A stretch of 64,000 nucleotides of DNA from CAZJLP01 sp964546955. GTDB lineage: Bacteria > Verrucomicrobiota > Verrucomicrobiia > Opitutales > Opitutaceae. Under the pieces are notes generated by a model. It was given only the letters and a program-made list of their open reading frames with translations. It searched no databases and was not told the origin of the DNA. The translations under genes were made by a program, and so were the position numbers. Position 1 is the first letter of the stretch, and every line of letters starts with the position of its first letter. Positions 43,063 to 52,190 of this stretch are shown piece by piece. Location of the stretch: contig CAZJLP010000015.1 of the NCBI GenBank assembly GCA_964546955.1, positions 21,790-85,789 of the forward strand, given 5' to 3'.

Positions 43063-44418
43063 TCAGAATCGAAGGGCCAAAAAGACGGAAACCCGATGAC
43101 GGTCATAGTCTTTCAGCGGAAGACCGGTCGTGGTGATCTGGTTTTCGGGCACATCGATCGCCACATAGTTATACGACGCACCGACATCCAAAAAATCCAA
43201 GATGGGCAGGCGCCCGCCCGCCGTGTAATCAAACTGGGTGTCTTGGCGGTTTACGCCGCGGTACTTACGCCAGATGTAATCCACCGTCGTATCAAAGACT
43301 AACCGCATAACCTGCGTCGAAAAACCCGCGCCGACAACGGTGTTTTCAATGGTCTGGTCGGAGATGCCCAAGGTGAGGGAGCGATTGGCATGCACGCTGA
43401 AACGGGCCGTATCGCGGGGCTGCCACCCGAAGTTGAGCGCGCCGGTGAGCGTCTTGCCGCCGCTGTCGTTAACGCCCGGGGTTGCAGATTCCTGGTAAGA
43501 GAGAGTGAAGGTGTTCTGGGTCGACGGAAAATACTCGGAAGAAAGAAGCGGGCCAGTGAATGACAGCCCATAGAGCATTCCTTTGTCGGAGCTCTGCCCC
43601 TGCTTCGTTTCGCCCGAAGACCGGTTGAGGACGCGGTATCCAAAATTTGCCTGGCCGATGATCTGTCCGTACACGGGGTAAGCGACCACCGTGCTCGCCG
43701 CATGGGCAGTTTGATCGAGAGGAGGGGTCTTGGCGAGAGGCTCCAGAGGATCGCCCGTCGGAATCGGAACTTTGCTGCCCGAACTGAACGTGCGGTTGTA
43801 AGTATAAACCAAGCGAGCGCTCGCCCCGGGCTGAGCACCGTAGTAGATATAAGAAAGGTCGTTGGAGAAAAGGGTTTGATCGCTATATACGTTGCGGGTC
43901 GATTTTGAATAGCTAAACCCTTCACCTATAGATGATTGAGGGTTCATAGCATATTCGAAACTGGCGCCTCCCGTGAGAGTTTCGGCGTAGACTCGGTCAT
44001 TGACCTGCTCACTGATCTCCACCCCTTCGTGATAGCTGGCGAAAAAGGAGCCGGTCAGGCGATTGCCCGCCTCTTTTGGGTCCGGGAGCGTCACGCGGAC
44101 CGTGCCGCGCGCGTCTTCGGAATCCAGGGTCGTATGTTTCTCGTACCGCGTGAAATTCATGCCCACTTCGGCATTCATCCTTACCAGTCCCGCATTGCGG
44201 TTGAACAGCAGGGTCGGTCCGAGCGTGTAATAGGTATCGGGACGCTGGTCCGTTGTACCGACGAAGTACGACTCGTAAGTCGCTGTCAGACGCGTCTCCA
44301 GCACGAGCGAAGTGCCACCCACGTCGAAAAAGGCGACCGTCGGGCGTGTGGAGAGGGCGAACATGATAGCGGAGAGAAGAAGGGTGCAATAGGCGGGCAA
44401 TCGCTTCGGTGTGGTCAC
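43063..44418 (-). CDS. Outer-membrane beta-barrel protein of the glycan export locus
   Basis: About 451 residues from the GTG at 44418 (VTTPKRLPAYCTLLLSAIMF), which gives a signal peptide ending near VAFFDVGG. The mature part has alternating beta strands rich in Tyr and Thr (YESYFVGTTDQR; SLTFSYQESATPG-type hairpins) and ends in HRVSVFLALRF. The terminal Phe is typical of Bam-assembled barrels. Proteins of this kind sit beside Wza/Wzc-like genes in exosortase-associated loci, and I infer a pore or channel partner for the short Wza-like protein. It is preceded by an unusually long, structured leader. Confidence 0.75.
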   Translation of the reverse strand: MTTPKRLPAYCTLLLSAIMFALSTRPTVAFFDVGGTSLVLETRLTATYESYFVGTTDQRPDTYYTLGPTLLFNRNAGLVRMNAEVGMNFTRYEKHTTLDSEDARGTVRVTLPDPKEAGNRLTGSFFASYHEGVEISEQVNDRVYAETLTGGASFEYAMNPQSSIGEGFSYSKSTRNVYSDQTLFSNDLSYIYYGAQPGASARLVYTYNRTFSSGSKVPIPTGDPLEPLAKTPPLDQTAHAASTVVAYPVYGQIIGQANFGYRVLNRSSGETKQGQSSDKGMLYGLSFTGPLLSSEYFPSTQNTFTLSYQESATPGVNDSGGKTLTGALNFGWQPRDTARFSVHANRSLTLGISDQTIENTVVGAGFSTQVMRLVFDTTVDYIWRKYRGVNRQDTQFDYTAGGRLPILDFLDVGASYNYVAIDVPENQITTTGLPLKDYDRHRVSVFLALRF

Positions 44419-44885
44419 GGTGAATCGAACTTGAGCTTGGGTTGACTGCGGCGGGTGATGCGGACCTGAGATATTCCTGAGTCGGACCAAGTGAGATAAA
44501 GCGACGGCGAGGGAAGAACGACGAAATAAGTGCATACGGAGGCGACTTCCGGTGTTTCCCGGAAAATCACCCGGCTCTCGGCCGTCGGGGCCGAGACACC
44601 ATTGTCCCCAGAGCCAAAGCTCTCATTTCCGCCGGGCAGGAGTGCCGGAGGAAAACGAAAGAGCGGGCGGCGGTGACAGGTCGGTTTGATAGCTCCGAAT
44701 GGTCTAGTTTCGTAGCGGTCTGTTCCCTCGATCCGCGGTTCGTCTCAGATCGGTCACAAGCAGGGTTTCGGCTGGCCCCACATAACCCGAAACGAGCGCC
44801 CGGTCGCGATTTCCGTAAGTAAGAACCGAAGTCGAGGCCGCGCAGCAGAGCGCTCGCGCGGGGCCGCGCCTGCGACGCAAGCCGG
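44419..44885 (-). promoter_or_regulatory. Long structured leader upstream of the barrel gene
   Basis: A 467-base non-coding interval inside the cluster. Read on the minus strand, three hairpins follow in a row: AGAGC/GCTCT (44610-44623), CTCGGCC/GGCCGAG with a 5-base loop (44577-44595) and TTCCGG/CCGGAA with a 6-base loop (about 44547-44564). They suggest a folded RNA leader. I could not match it to a known riboswitch. A promoter for the export genes may lie in the upstream part. Confidence 0.45.
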
Positions 44886-47483
44886 CTAGGTGTCGCTTTT
44901 TGCCACATTTTTGGCGATCAGTTCAGAAAGGGCGTTTTCCTCCGGCAAAGCCGAGCCGGAATCGAACGCTTTCAGGTAGTCTTTGGCTTGCTGTGTCTCG
45001 TGTCGCTGCGAGGCGAGAGCCGCTTTCAACAGGCTCAGCTGGGCCGCGCCGGATTCTTTCTGGTCGGGCAGCTTCTCCAAGATCCTCGATGCGTCCATCG
45101 TGCGCGTCTGCTTGAAAAGCGAGAAGGCGTAGACTTTGGCGTGAAACGGGTTTTCCGGCGCCGTTTCGTATGCTTCGCGGGCCAGAACGTGGGCCCGCGA
45201 TAGATTGAGATTGGTCAAGAGGCTGTAGTAGGCGGTGCGGCTCTTCACGTCGGCGTCCTTGACCCCCGCTTCGACGCGCAGCTGATAAATGCGGGCGAGG
45301 TCGGTCGTCTGATTCCCCCGCGTGTAATGCTCGACCAATTCGGCAAAGGCATTTGCGTCGGTGGCGTCGCGTTGAAAGACACGATTGAGGACGTCGATCC
45401 GCTCGGCGGTCCAGGCCCAATGATCGCAAAGGGCAGCCAAGCTGGTGAGTTTCTGGGAACTAGTCCCCGCGCTCGCCAACGTGATTTTCCACGACGACAA
45501 AGCCTCGGTATCCTTGCCTTGCTTGCGAAGCGCATAAACGAGGAGCGCCTGGCGGAGGTAGTCGTGTTTGTCTCCCCACGACTCGCGATTCAAGGAGTTT
45601 TCCAGACCCCGAAAATCGTCATGGGAGTACAGCGAGTCCGCGAGTTCCATCTGCACCGTGGGTTTCGTGTCGGTGCCCGGAAGAACGGACAACCAACTCT
45701 TGCGATCGGGTCCGCCTTCAACCGCGGAGCCCTTGGCGAGGGCTTGCAAGCGCACGACATCGCCCTTCTGGCGCCGCGAACGGTCCACCGCCGCGAGGGC
45801 TTCGCCGAGGAAACGGCGCTCTTCGGGCAGGTAACTGTCCTGGCGGAGAGCGGAGACGATATTTGACCCTTCTTCATGCTGACCGTTGCCGATGAGGATG
45901 ATGGCATGAAGCAGCGCGCGCTCGGGCTGTGAAAGCGCGGCCAGGCTCAACGACTGGATCGTTTGCAGCGAGTCCGCCATTTTTCCCTGCCGATAAAGAG
46001 CCACCGCGTAAGTGGTGGCGAAAGAGGGATTCTTCCGGTCCGACTCGTAGGCTTCGCGCGCGGACTGGTAGGCGCGATCGAGGTTGAGCCCGAGGAGAAT
46101 GCTGGTGTAGGCGTAATTGTTCTTCGCCTCCATGTCCTTGGGATCGAGCTCCATGAGCCGCGCGAAAATCCGATTGAGTTGAGAAGTGTTTCCGCGCGAG
46201 CGCTCCCAGGTGATCAGTTGCTGGCGCACGTCGCGATTGGTGGGGTCGAGGGAAAACCGCTTCCAGAGCAGTTCGAAACGCTGTTCCGTCCAATTCCAGG
46301 CCGTCGTTTGCGCGATAAGCGTTTGCAGGCGGCGCGCGTCGTTGCCGATTTCGTGCACGGCGAGCTTCCACTCCTCGTTGAACTCCCGTTGCCGACCGGC
46401 ATTGCGATAGCAATAGGCCAGCATGGCGTGACGCGCGTATTCGTTTTCCTTCCACTTGCTCGCACGGAGATGTTTTTCCAAATTCGGCCAGTCCTTGGCC
46501 ATGAGCAATGCATAGCCGTAGGTGACCTCGATGCCTTCGTTTTTGCGCAGTTCGGGCGACAAGGTCTCCAGCCAACGGCGAGCCTCGTCCGACTTTTGTA
46601 CGGCCATCAAATAGTTCGTCAGAATGATGGCCTTGTCGGGTGCGTCGCCGGAGGTTTTTTCCAGCTCGGTGAGATACACCGGAAAACGGCTGGGGGCGAA
46701 CTTGCGATAGGCTTCGCCGATCACGTTCACCCGCACGTACGGGGGCAGATTCGGCGTGCTCTCAAGCTGTCCGGCCAGGTCCAGCGCCTCGGCCGCGTTC
46801 CCGCTCTGGATCGAATCGGAAAGAAGCAGCGTCAGCGCGTTCGTGCGCAGCGCGGGATCCGTAGCGAGATTGCGGATTTCGGCCCGGATCGAAGGCTTGT
46901 TTTCCGGCACGCCCTCGTGGAGTCGGATCTGGGCAAGCTCGAATTTGGCCTTGTTGTCCTCGGGCCGGAGCCGAACGAGGTCGACCAGGAAATATTTCGC
47001 TTTGGTGAGCTTCCCGGTGCGCCGGCTGATCTCGGCGGCAAGTTCGTAGAATTCGGCCGAGTTGGACGCTTCAGGCCCAATTTTGGACAACATCTCGTCC
47101 GCCTCGCGGTACCCCGCGTTCAATTTGATGACCGTTCGCAGAAACCGCAGCTTGTTCTCGAGAGTCGGCTCGGCGACCGAGAGACGTTGGATGTAATAGC
47201 CGAGATCGGGACTCTGCTGTTTCTCCGCAATCTCCACGCCGAGCTTCCACGCTTCGATATTGTTCGGATTGAAGTTAACGGTCTTGTTGACGGAGAGGCG
47301 GGCGGCGGCGTAGTCCCCCTTGTTCAGGAACTCGCGCGCATCGGCGTTGGCTTTTTTCTCGCGCCAGGCCCGGTAGTACGGCGGAGCAAATTTTTTAGCG
47401 GCGACAGCGCCGATGAATATTGCGCCGAGCAGGAGGCCGAGAATGACTTGGGTCGAACGCTTTCGTGGTACGAAGGAGGGCAT
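44886..47483 (-). CDS. Large TPR-repeat protein of the exosortase locus
   Basis: An 865-residue protein with a short basic N-terminus, one membrane anchor (VILGLLLGAIFIGAVAAKKF, residues 13-32) and an almost wholly helical remainder. Its TPR-like units are easy to see: DYAAARLSVNKTVNFNPNNI, AKYFLVDLVRLRPEDNKAK, NRIFARLMELDPKDMEAKN, ALYRQGKMADSLQTI. It resembles PrsT-like TPR proteins of PEP-CTERM/exopolysaccharide loci, thought to act as periplasmic scaffolds. A repeat of the pattern LNRAYQSAREAYESDRKNP / LSRAHVLAREAYETAPENP suggests internal duplication of the halves. It starts ten bases after the exosortase stop, so the two are surely co-transcribed. Confidence 0.82.
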   Translation of the reverse strand: MPSFVPRKRSTQVILGLLLGAIFIGAVAAKKFAPPYYRAWREKKANADAREFLNKGDYAAARLSVNKTVNFNPNNIEAWKLGVEIAEKQQSPDLGYYIQRLSVAEPTLENKLRFLRTVIKLNAGYREADEMLSKIGPEASNSAEFYELAAEISRRTGKLTKAKYFLVDLVRLRPEDNKAKFELAQIRLHEGVPENKPSIRAEIRNLATDPALRTNALTLLLSDSIQSGNAAEALDLAGQLESTPNLPPYVRVNVIGEAYRKFAPSRFPVYLTELEKTSGDAPDKAIILTNYLMAVQKSDEARRWLETLSPELRKNEGIEVTYGYALLMAKDWPNLEKHLRASKWKENEYARHAMLAYCYRNAGRQREFNEEWKLAVHEIGNDARRLQTLIAQTTAWNWTEQRFELLWKRFSLDPTNRDVRQQLITWERSRGNTSQLNRIFARLMELDPKDMEAKNNYAYTSILLGLNLDRAYQSAREAYESDRKNPSFATTYAVALYRQGKMADSLQTIQSLSLAALSQPERALLHAIILIGNGQHEEGSNIVSALRQDSYLPEERRFLGEALAAVDRSRRQKGDVVRLQALAKGSAVEGGPDRKSWLSVLPGTDTKPTVQMELADSLYSHDDFRGLENSLNRESWGDKHDYLRQALLVYALRKQGKDTEALSSWKITLASAGTSSQKLTSLAALCDHWAWTAERIDVLNRVFQRDATDANAFAELVEHYTRGNQTTDLARIYQLRVEAGVKDADVKSRTAYYSLLTNLNLSRAHVLAREAYETAPENPFHAKVYAFSLFKQTRTMDASRILEKLPDQKESGAAQLSLLKAALASQRHETQQAKDYLKAFDSGSALPEENALSELIAKNVAKSDT

Positions 47484-47493
47484 AACGGGCAGA

Positions 47494-49080
47494 TTAGCGG
47501 TCGGCTAGTTTTGCAGGCGGGGTTTTGACAATGTTGTTCAGCACAGTCTTGACGGTGGCTTCGGCGTCGTCGGCCGTAAACGGTCCTACGATGGAAATGC
47601 CGAGAACGCGCTGGCCCATGTTGCGATGCCCGCGCTTGACCGAGGCGATGCGCTCCTCGGTCGTAACTTGGCGGTACTCGATTTTTTCACCGTCCGGGGC
47701 AGGTTGATCTTCGAGAATGGCGTGAAAGACGTACACCGGTTGATTGCCAGACTTGAAAAGAAAAGTCGCGAACGGAATTTCCATGTCGCCCACGCGGCAG
47801 ACAAAACGGCCGGTCTCTTCGACTAATTGCAGGCCTGTCGCAGGTAGACAAACGGTGGGATAGTGCGCGCCCGACAGGAATTTCGAAACGCGACCCGGCT
47901 CCCATCGAATGTGGTACATCTGAAATCCGTGACCTTCCGGAGTTAGCCACGAGCACGTGTCGGCCGAATTGTATTTGAGAATCGCTCGCGTGCGATCGGG
48001 AAACTCGCCCCGCTTGAACGCTTCCGCCTGTTCCGGCCATTGCACGGTCCACTGAGCGACCGGCGGGAGCTTGGCTTCGTTGTAACGATAATAGGCCTCC
48101 GTCGCCACTTCAGAAGCGACCAGCAACGCCACGACACTCACCGCGAAGGCCCGGGGAAAGGGCAGCAGAATCGGGGAGAATTTCGGCGCAGGGCTCGGAG
48201 GGGTATCCGGCGGGCCTTTTTCCGCCTCGAGGCGATTTTTGATCTTCTCGACGCCGAGGGCGAGGAACCAGAGGCTCGCGAGGCAAGCGATCATGACGGC
48301 AGTGCCAACGTGATCGTGCCACTTTTCCAGACTTTCCGGCCCGTATTCGCCACTCAAGTACGTGAGGAAGATGGTGCGCCCGATATTCAAAGCGAAGGCA
48401 ACCGCGAATGAAGAAAGCATCAGCAAGACGCGGAGGACGATATTTAGGCGATAGAACTCACCCAAAAACAGCGACATCATGAAAGAGGTTTGCAGGGATC
48501 TGATGCCGCTGCAGGCCTCCTCGACGTTCACCTTGGTCGACCCGATCTCGATGATGTTTCCATGCGCGATGGCAGGATTGCCGGTCAGGGTGAGAAACTC
48601 CGCGCTCACCTCCGTGTTCCAGCGGGTCAACGTTTGCACCAGGTTTTCCTCCATCCAAACCGGCCAGGGCATGGCGGTCCATGTGAACAGAATCGGGAAA
48701 GCGAAATGCCACACGTAACGGAATCGTCCGATCGCGAAGAGGACACCGAACGAAAATGCCCAGACCACCATCACCAGGTAGGCGTTGATTTTTACCCAGT
48801 CTGGATTGGCCTCGTTCACAATGCGGATCGGAAAATAGGCCAGCGCCAGGGCGAACGGCAGGATCAGCCAAAGGGACGGAAGCGGCTTGTCGGCCGGTGC
48901 CGGCCGATCTCGCCAGCGCTCGCTGAAAAGATACAGCGCCAAGAAGGGCACGGCCCACCCGTACGAGTACAAGGTGTTGACCGTCCACTCCATGTGGAGA
49001 CGGTTGAACAGGAGGAACCAGAAGATGGCGAGTGGCGCCAAACTGATGATTAGTGCGGGTCGAAGCGAGAAGTCCTTCAT
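47494..49080 (-). CDS. Exosortase fused to an EpsI-like domain
   Basis: A membrane transpeptidase-like enzyme of about 528 residues from the ATG at 49080 (MKDFSLRPALIISLAPLAIF). Residues 1-280 form the exosortase core with about eight membrane helices. The catalytic residues are recognisable: Cys190 in VEEACSGIRSLQ, Arg235 in ALNIGRTIFLTYL and His255 in WHDHVGTAV. After a Pro-rich linker and another helix (about 308-325), the C-terminal periplasmic part contains SADTCSWLTPEGHGF and GAHYPTVCLPATGLQLVEE, the EpsI/DUF3485-type signature. In many loci these are two proteins. It should cleave PEP-CTERM signals such as that of 12351-13310. It heads the minus-strand cluster. Confidence 0.92.
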   Translation of the reverse strand: MKDFSLRPALIISLAPLAIFWFLLFNRLHMEWTVNTLYSYGWAVPFLALYLFSERWRDRPAPADKPLPSLWLILPFALALAYFPIRIVNEANPDWVKINAYLVMVVWAFSFGVLFAIGRFRYVWHFAFPILFTWTAMPWPVWMEENLVQTLTRWNTEVSAEFLTLTGNPAIAHGNIIEIGSTKVNVEEACSGIRSLQTSFMMSLFLGEFYRLNIVLRVLLMLSSFAVAFALNIGRTIFLTYLSGEYGPESLEKWHDHVGTAVMIACLASLWFLALGVEKIKNRLEAEKGPPDTPPSPAPKFSPILLPFPRAFAVSVVALLVASEVATEAYYRYNEAKLPPVAQWTVQWPEQAEAFKRGEFPDRTRAILKYNSADTCSWLTPEGHGFQMYHIRWEPGRVSKFLSGAHYPTVCLPATGLQLVEETGRFVCRVGDMEIPFATFLFKSGNQPVYVFHAILEDQPAPDGEKIEYRQVTTEERIASVKRGHRNMGQRVLGISIVGPFTADDAEATVKTVLNNIVKTPPAKLADR

Positions 49081-49128
49081 CCGATGAAAAGGCCTTGTGC
49101 GAAGGTTTTTGTGGGCAAATGTTCCCAA

Positions 49129-49296
49129 AAAGAAGCAGACAGGAACGATATCGCGTGAGAATAGAAGGTTTCGGTGGCCGTGGGCTATTTTAATCTCAAA
49201 CGGCCGCCCGGTATTACCATCCGGGAAAAACCCGACCGTTTGACCGTTTTGAGGCTAGCCTATTTGGCGCATGGCCTTAGCTAGAGACCTTTTGCC
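49129..49296. promoter_or_regulatory. Divergent promoter region with inverted repeats
   Basis: Between the exosortase and WcaI-like starts lie TCAAACGG (49196-49203) and its inverse CCGTTTGA (49236-49243). A near copy, CCGTTTTGAG, follows at 49244-49253, and a CCCGG/CCGGG hairpin lies in the middle. The layout is compatible with a dimeric operator controlling both directions of the glycan locus. Confidence 0.45.
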
Positions 49297-50556
49297 GTGA
49301 AGATAGCCATCTGGGGAATCAATTACGCGCCCGAACCGACTGGGATTGGACCTTTTAACACCGACCTTTGTGCTTATTTGGCCGAGCGGGGGCATGAGGT
49401 GACGATGTTGACCGCTTTCCCTTATTATCCCTGGTGGAAAAAACAGCCCGAAGCGGCCGGGAGAATGTACAGCCGGCAGCGTCATGGGAAAGTGAATGTT
49501 GTAAGATGTTGGCATTACGTGCCAGCTCGGCCGTCGACGGTGAAGCGGCTGCTCCACGAACTCAGCTTTGTTTTTTTCTCTTTTTGGGCGGCTCTGTTTC
49601 AAGGTGTCACTGGCCGCGGGCCAGACGTTTTTGTGGCAGTGAGTCCTCCGTTATTCTCGGGCCTAGCGGTTTTTACGATCGGGGCCCTTTTCCGCCGGCC
49701 GGTGTTGCTCCATGTGCAGGATTTGCAGCCTGACGCGGCCGCGGGTTTGGGAATGCTCAAAATGGGTTTCGCGCTCAAATGGTTGTACCGGTTGGAAAAA
49801 TGGAATTACAACCGCGCTTCGGTCGTGTCGGGTATCTCACAGGGCATGCTCGACGCCTACACGCGCAAAAATGTAACGGGGTCGAAACAGTATTACTTCC
49901 CCAATTGGATCCCCGACGAGGCGCTTCCGGCCGGCGCGGCCAGCGCCTCGTTCCGTGCTTCTCACGGGATCGACCCTCGTACTCCATTGATCGCCTATTC
50001 GGGCAATGTCGGCGTCAAGCAGGGGCTGGAGGCGGTCGTTGAAGCGGCGGCGCGCTCGCCGGCCGGAGGCTCGGCTCGCACCATTCACTGGGCCATCTGC
50101 GGCGAAGGGGCGGCGAAACCCGCCTTGGAGGCAATGATTCGTCGGTCCTCGGTGAAGGAAGGAGTGCGCTTGTATCCGCTGCAACCTGACGATCTGTATC
50201 ACGCCTTGCTCCGCGAGGCGGATGTCTCCCTCATCGCCCAGCAGCGGGGCACCGGACAATTCTTTTTCCCGAGCAAGCTTCTTTCGATCCTCCAATATGG
50301 CCGACCCGTGCTGGCGGTCGCGGACGACAGCAGCGAACTCGCGCGGGCGGTTCGCGTAGGCGGCTTTGGGCTGGTGGTCGAGCCGGGTGACAGCGCCGCG
50401 CTGCTCGCCGCGGCGGAAGCCATGGTGTCCGCTTCGGACGAACAGAAGGCAGCGTGGGGTCGCAACGGGAAGACGTGGGTCGACCAGTTCCGGCGTTCGC
50501 GCGTGCTGGGAGACTTCGAACGCAAACTGATCGAGCTGACGGCGCGGAAATACTGA
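49297..50556 (+). CDS. WcaI-like glycosyltransferase (GT4)
   Basis: A 419-residue GT-B glycosyltransferase resembling WcaI of the colanic acid pathway. The GTG start gives MKIAIWGINYAPEPTGIGPF with the family loop, followed by LAERGHEVTMLTAFPYYPWW, a hallmark of this group. Other marks are VLLHVQDLQPDAAAGLGML, FPNWIPDEAL, AYSGNVGVKQGLEAVVEAA and the donor region FFFPSKLLSILQYGRPVLAV. It is read divergently from the exosortase-led cluster, so the two may share one control region. It probably adds one sugar of the same glycan. Confidence 0.92.
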   Translation: MKIAIWGINYAPEPTGIGPFNTDLCAYLAERGHEVTMLTAFPYYPWWKKQPEAAGRMYSRQRHGKVNVVRCWHYVPARPSTVKRLLHELSFVFFSFWAALFQGVTGRGPDVFVAVSPPLFSGLAVFTIGALFRRPVLLHVQDLQPDAAAGLGMLKMGFALKWLYRLEKWNYNRASVVSGISQGMLDAYTRKNVTGSKQYYFPNWIPDEALPAGAASASFRASHGIDPRTPLIAYSGNVGVKQGLEAVVEAAARSPAGGSARTIHWAICGEGAAKPALEAMIRRSSVKEGVRLYPLQPDDLYHALLREADVSLIAQQRGTGQFFFPSKLLSILQYGRPVLAVADDSSELARAVRVGGFGLVVEPGDSAALLAAAEAMVSASDEQKAAWGRNGKTWVDQFRRSRVLGDFERKLIELTARKY

Positions 50557-50857
50557 ATAGTTTGAGGTGACACAGAGGGCACGGAGTGCGGATACGGAGG
50601 TCCGAAAGTGAGACCGAGCAGTAGTATCCCGAAGGCGCTGAGAATAATTTGGGAGCGGTGCAAACGGATCGAGGTAGGGGCCGAGCTTCTCCCTCGACAA
50701 GCTCGGGACCTTGAGCCCGTCGAAGTGGAAATCGCGGCGAACACCACGCGTTCTCACGCCGTCCAACGCTGCGTAGTAAAGGTTTGGCGGGGGCACTCGG
50801 TGCGACGGCGAGTTCAGCAGCCTCGCCCTCCCTTTCGACCATTGCTTCACCAGCGAC
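50557..50857. other. Intergenic region with REP-like repeat
   Basis: About 300 bases between the WcaI-like gene and the converging gdhA stop. It contains the second copy of the REP-like palindrome. No U-tract terminator was clear, and no credible gene is present. Confidence 0.5.
50688..50724. repeat. REP-like palindromic repeat, copy 2
   Basis: Bases 50688-50717 are the exact reverse complement of 12130-12159 (30 of 30). The unit folds as CTCGACaAGCTC pairing with GAGCccGTCGA around GGGACCTT. It lies downstream of the WcaI-like gene and of gdhA, a typical extragenic palindrome position. Confidence 0.75.
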
Positions 50858-52132
50858 TCAGGGGAATAACCCGCGGCTTTGTTTCGCTTCCGCGACGCGC
50901 CCTATTCCAAGCGTCAGAGCGGCAAGACGGCGGCTAAAACCGTAGCGCTTTTTTTGCGTTTCGACACTCGTCTTCGCCCGATCGAGAATCGCGAAAAGTT
51001 TCTGCAATACCTCGTCGCGGCTCCAATAATAGTTTTGCCGGTTCTGCAGCCATTCGAAGTACGACACGACCACTCCGCCCGAATTGCAGAGGACATCGGG
51101 GATAATTTCGATGTCGCCGCGCTGTTCGATCGTTTTGTCGGCTTCGTTCGTGGTGGGGCCATTCGCCGCCTCGGCGATCAGACGACATTTCAACCGCGGG
51201 GCGTTTTCGTCGGTGATCACGCGTTCCAGCGCGGCGGGAACGAGGACGGTGCAGGGCAACTCCAGCAGCTGCTCATTGGTGATCCCATCGCCGCCATCGA
51301 ATTCTTTCAGGACCTTCGCGTACTGCAGGTAAGCTAGCGCTTTCTTGATATCTATTCCCGCCGGATTGTAGATCGCGCCGGTGTAGTCCGAAATCGCCAC
51401 GACGCGGACGCCAAAATTGGCGAGAGCGAGCGCCGTCTCGCTGCCCACGTTGCCGAATCCTTGAATCGCGACGGTGGCGTCGGACAGGGGTATTTCCAGA
51501 TCCAGGAGGTAGGCCCGAATCAAATACGCAACGCCTGCTCCGGTCGCCTCGCGCCGGCCTTCGGATCCGCCGAGGCTGATCGGTTTACCGGTGACGACCG
51601 CGGGCGCGTTGTACCCGACGTGATTGGAGTACGTGTCCATCATCCAGCCCATGATCTGTTCGTTCGTTCCCATGTCGGGGGCCGGGATGTCGATGTCGGG
51701 ACCGATGAAGTTGATCATCTCCTGCATGTACCGGCGCGAGAGTCGCTCCAATTCCGCGAGCGACAACTGGCGCGGATTCACGATGACCCCGCCTTTGGCT
51801 CCCCCGTAGGGAAGTCCCACCAAGGAACATTTCCAACTCATCCACATGGCCAGCGCGGCTACTTCTCCGATCGTGACATGCTCGTGGAAGCGAATACCTC
51901 CCTTCGACGGGCCGGTGGAAAGATTGTGCTGCACGCGATAACCCTCGAACACGGTCACGCTGCCATCGTCGCGCTTGATCGGCAGCGCTACGGAAAGACA
52001 GCGCCGCGGATATTTGGTCCGATCGCGAATCGCTTCAGGCAAACTAATCGCGTCCGCGGCCTGATCGAACTGCCGGCAAGCCATCTTGAACACCTCGGAA
52101 TTGTACAAACTCGAAATGATGACCTTGGACAT
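50858..52132 (-). CDS. gdhA: Glutamate dehydrogenase
   Basis: A 424-residue Glu/Leu/Phe/Val dehydrogenase that interconverts 2-oxoglutarate plus ammonia with glutamate. The substrate domain has GYRVQHNLSTGPSKGGIRFH, Lys101 in WKCSL and the catalytic Lys113 in LPYGGAKGG. The coenzyme domain has VAIQGFGNVGSETALAL (about residue 213 on). CNSGGVVVSYFEWLQN is a conserved late motif. The length and sequence match the roughly 420-residue hexameric class found in Gram-positive bacteria, archaea and some other phyla rather than the 450-residue E. coli class. It is transcribed alone. Confidence 0.95.
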   Translation of the reverse strand: MSKVIISSLYNSEVFKMACRQFDQAADAISLPEAIRDRTKYPRRCLSVALPIKRDDGSVTVFEGYRVQHNLSTGPSKGGIRFHEHVTIGEVAALAMWMSWKCSLVGLPYGGAKGGVIVNPRQLSLAELERLSRRYMQEMINFIGPDIDIPAPDMGTNEQIMGWMMDTYSNHVGYNAPAVVTGKPISLGGSEGRREATGAGVAYLIRAYLLDLEIPLSDATVAIQGFGNVGSETALALANFGVRVVAISDYTGAIYNPAGIDIKKALAYLQYAKVLKEFDGGDGITNEQLLELPCTVLVPAALERVITDENAPRLKCRLIAEAANGPTTNEADKTIEQRGDIEIIPDVLCNSGGVVVSYFEWLQNRQNYYWSRDEVLQKLFAILDRAKTSVETQKKRYGFSRRLAALTLGIGRVAEAKQSRGLFP

Positions 52133-52190
52133 GGCGTTCGACGGTTTGAAGATTAGCGTGGTTGGCGAGGGAAGGCAAATGGGAGGAAAC

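Noticed and set aside
44540..44625. Cyclic di-GMP (GEMM) riboswitch in the export-gene leader
   Set aside because: Hairpins are present, but the conserved GEMM core and tetraloop-receptor sequences are not seen.
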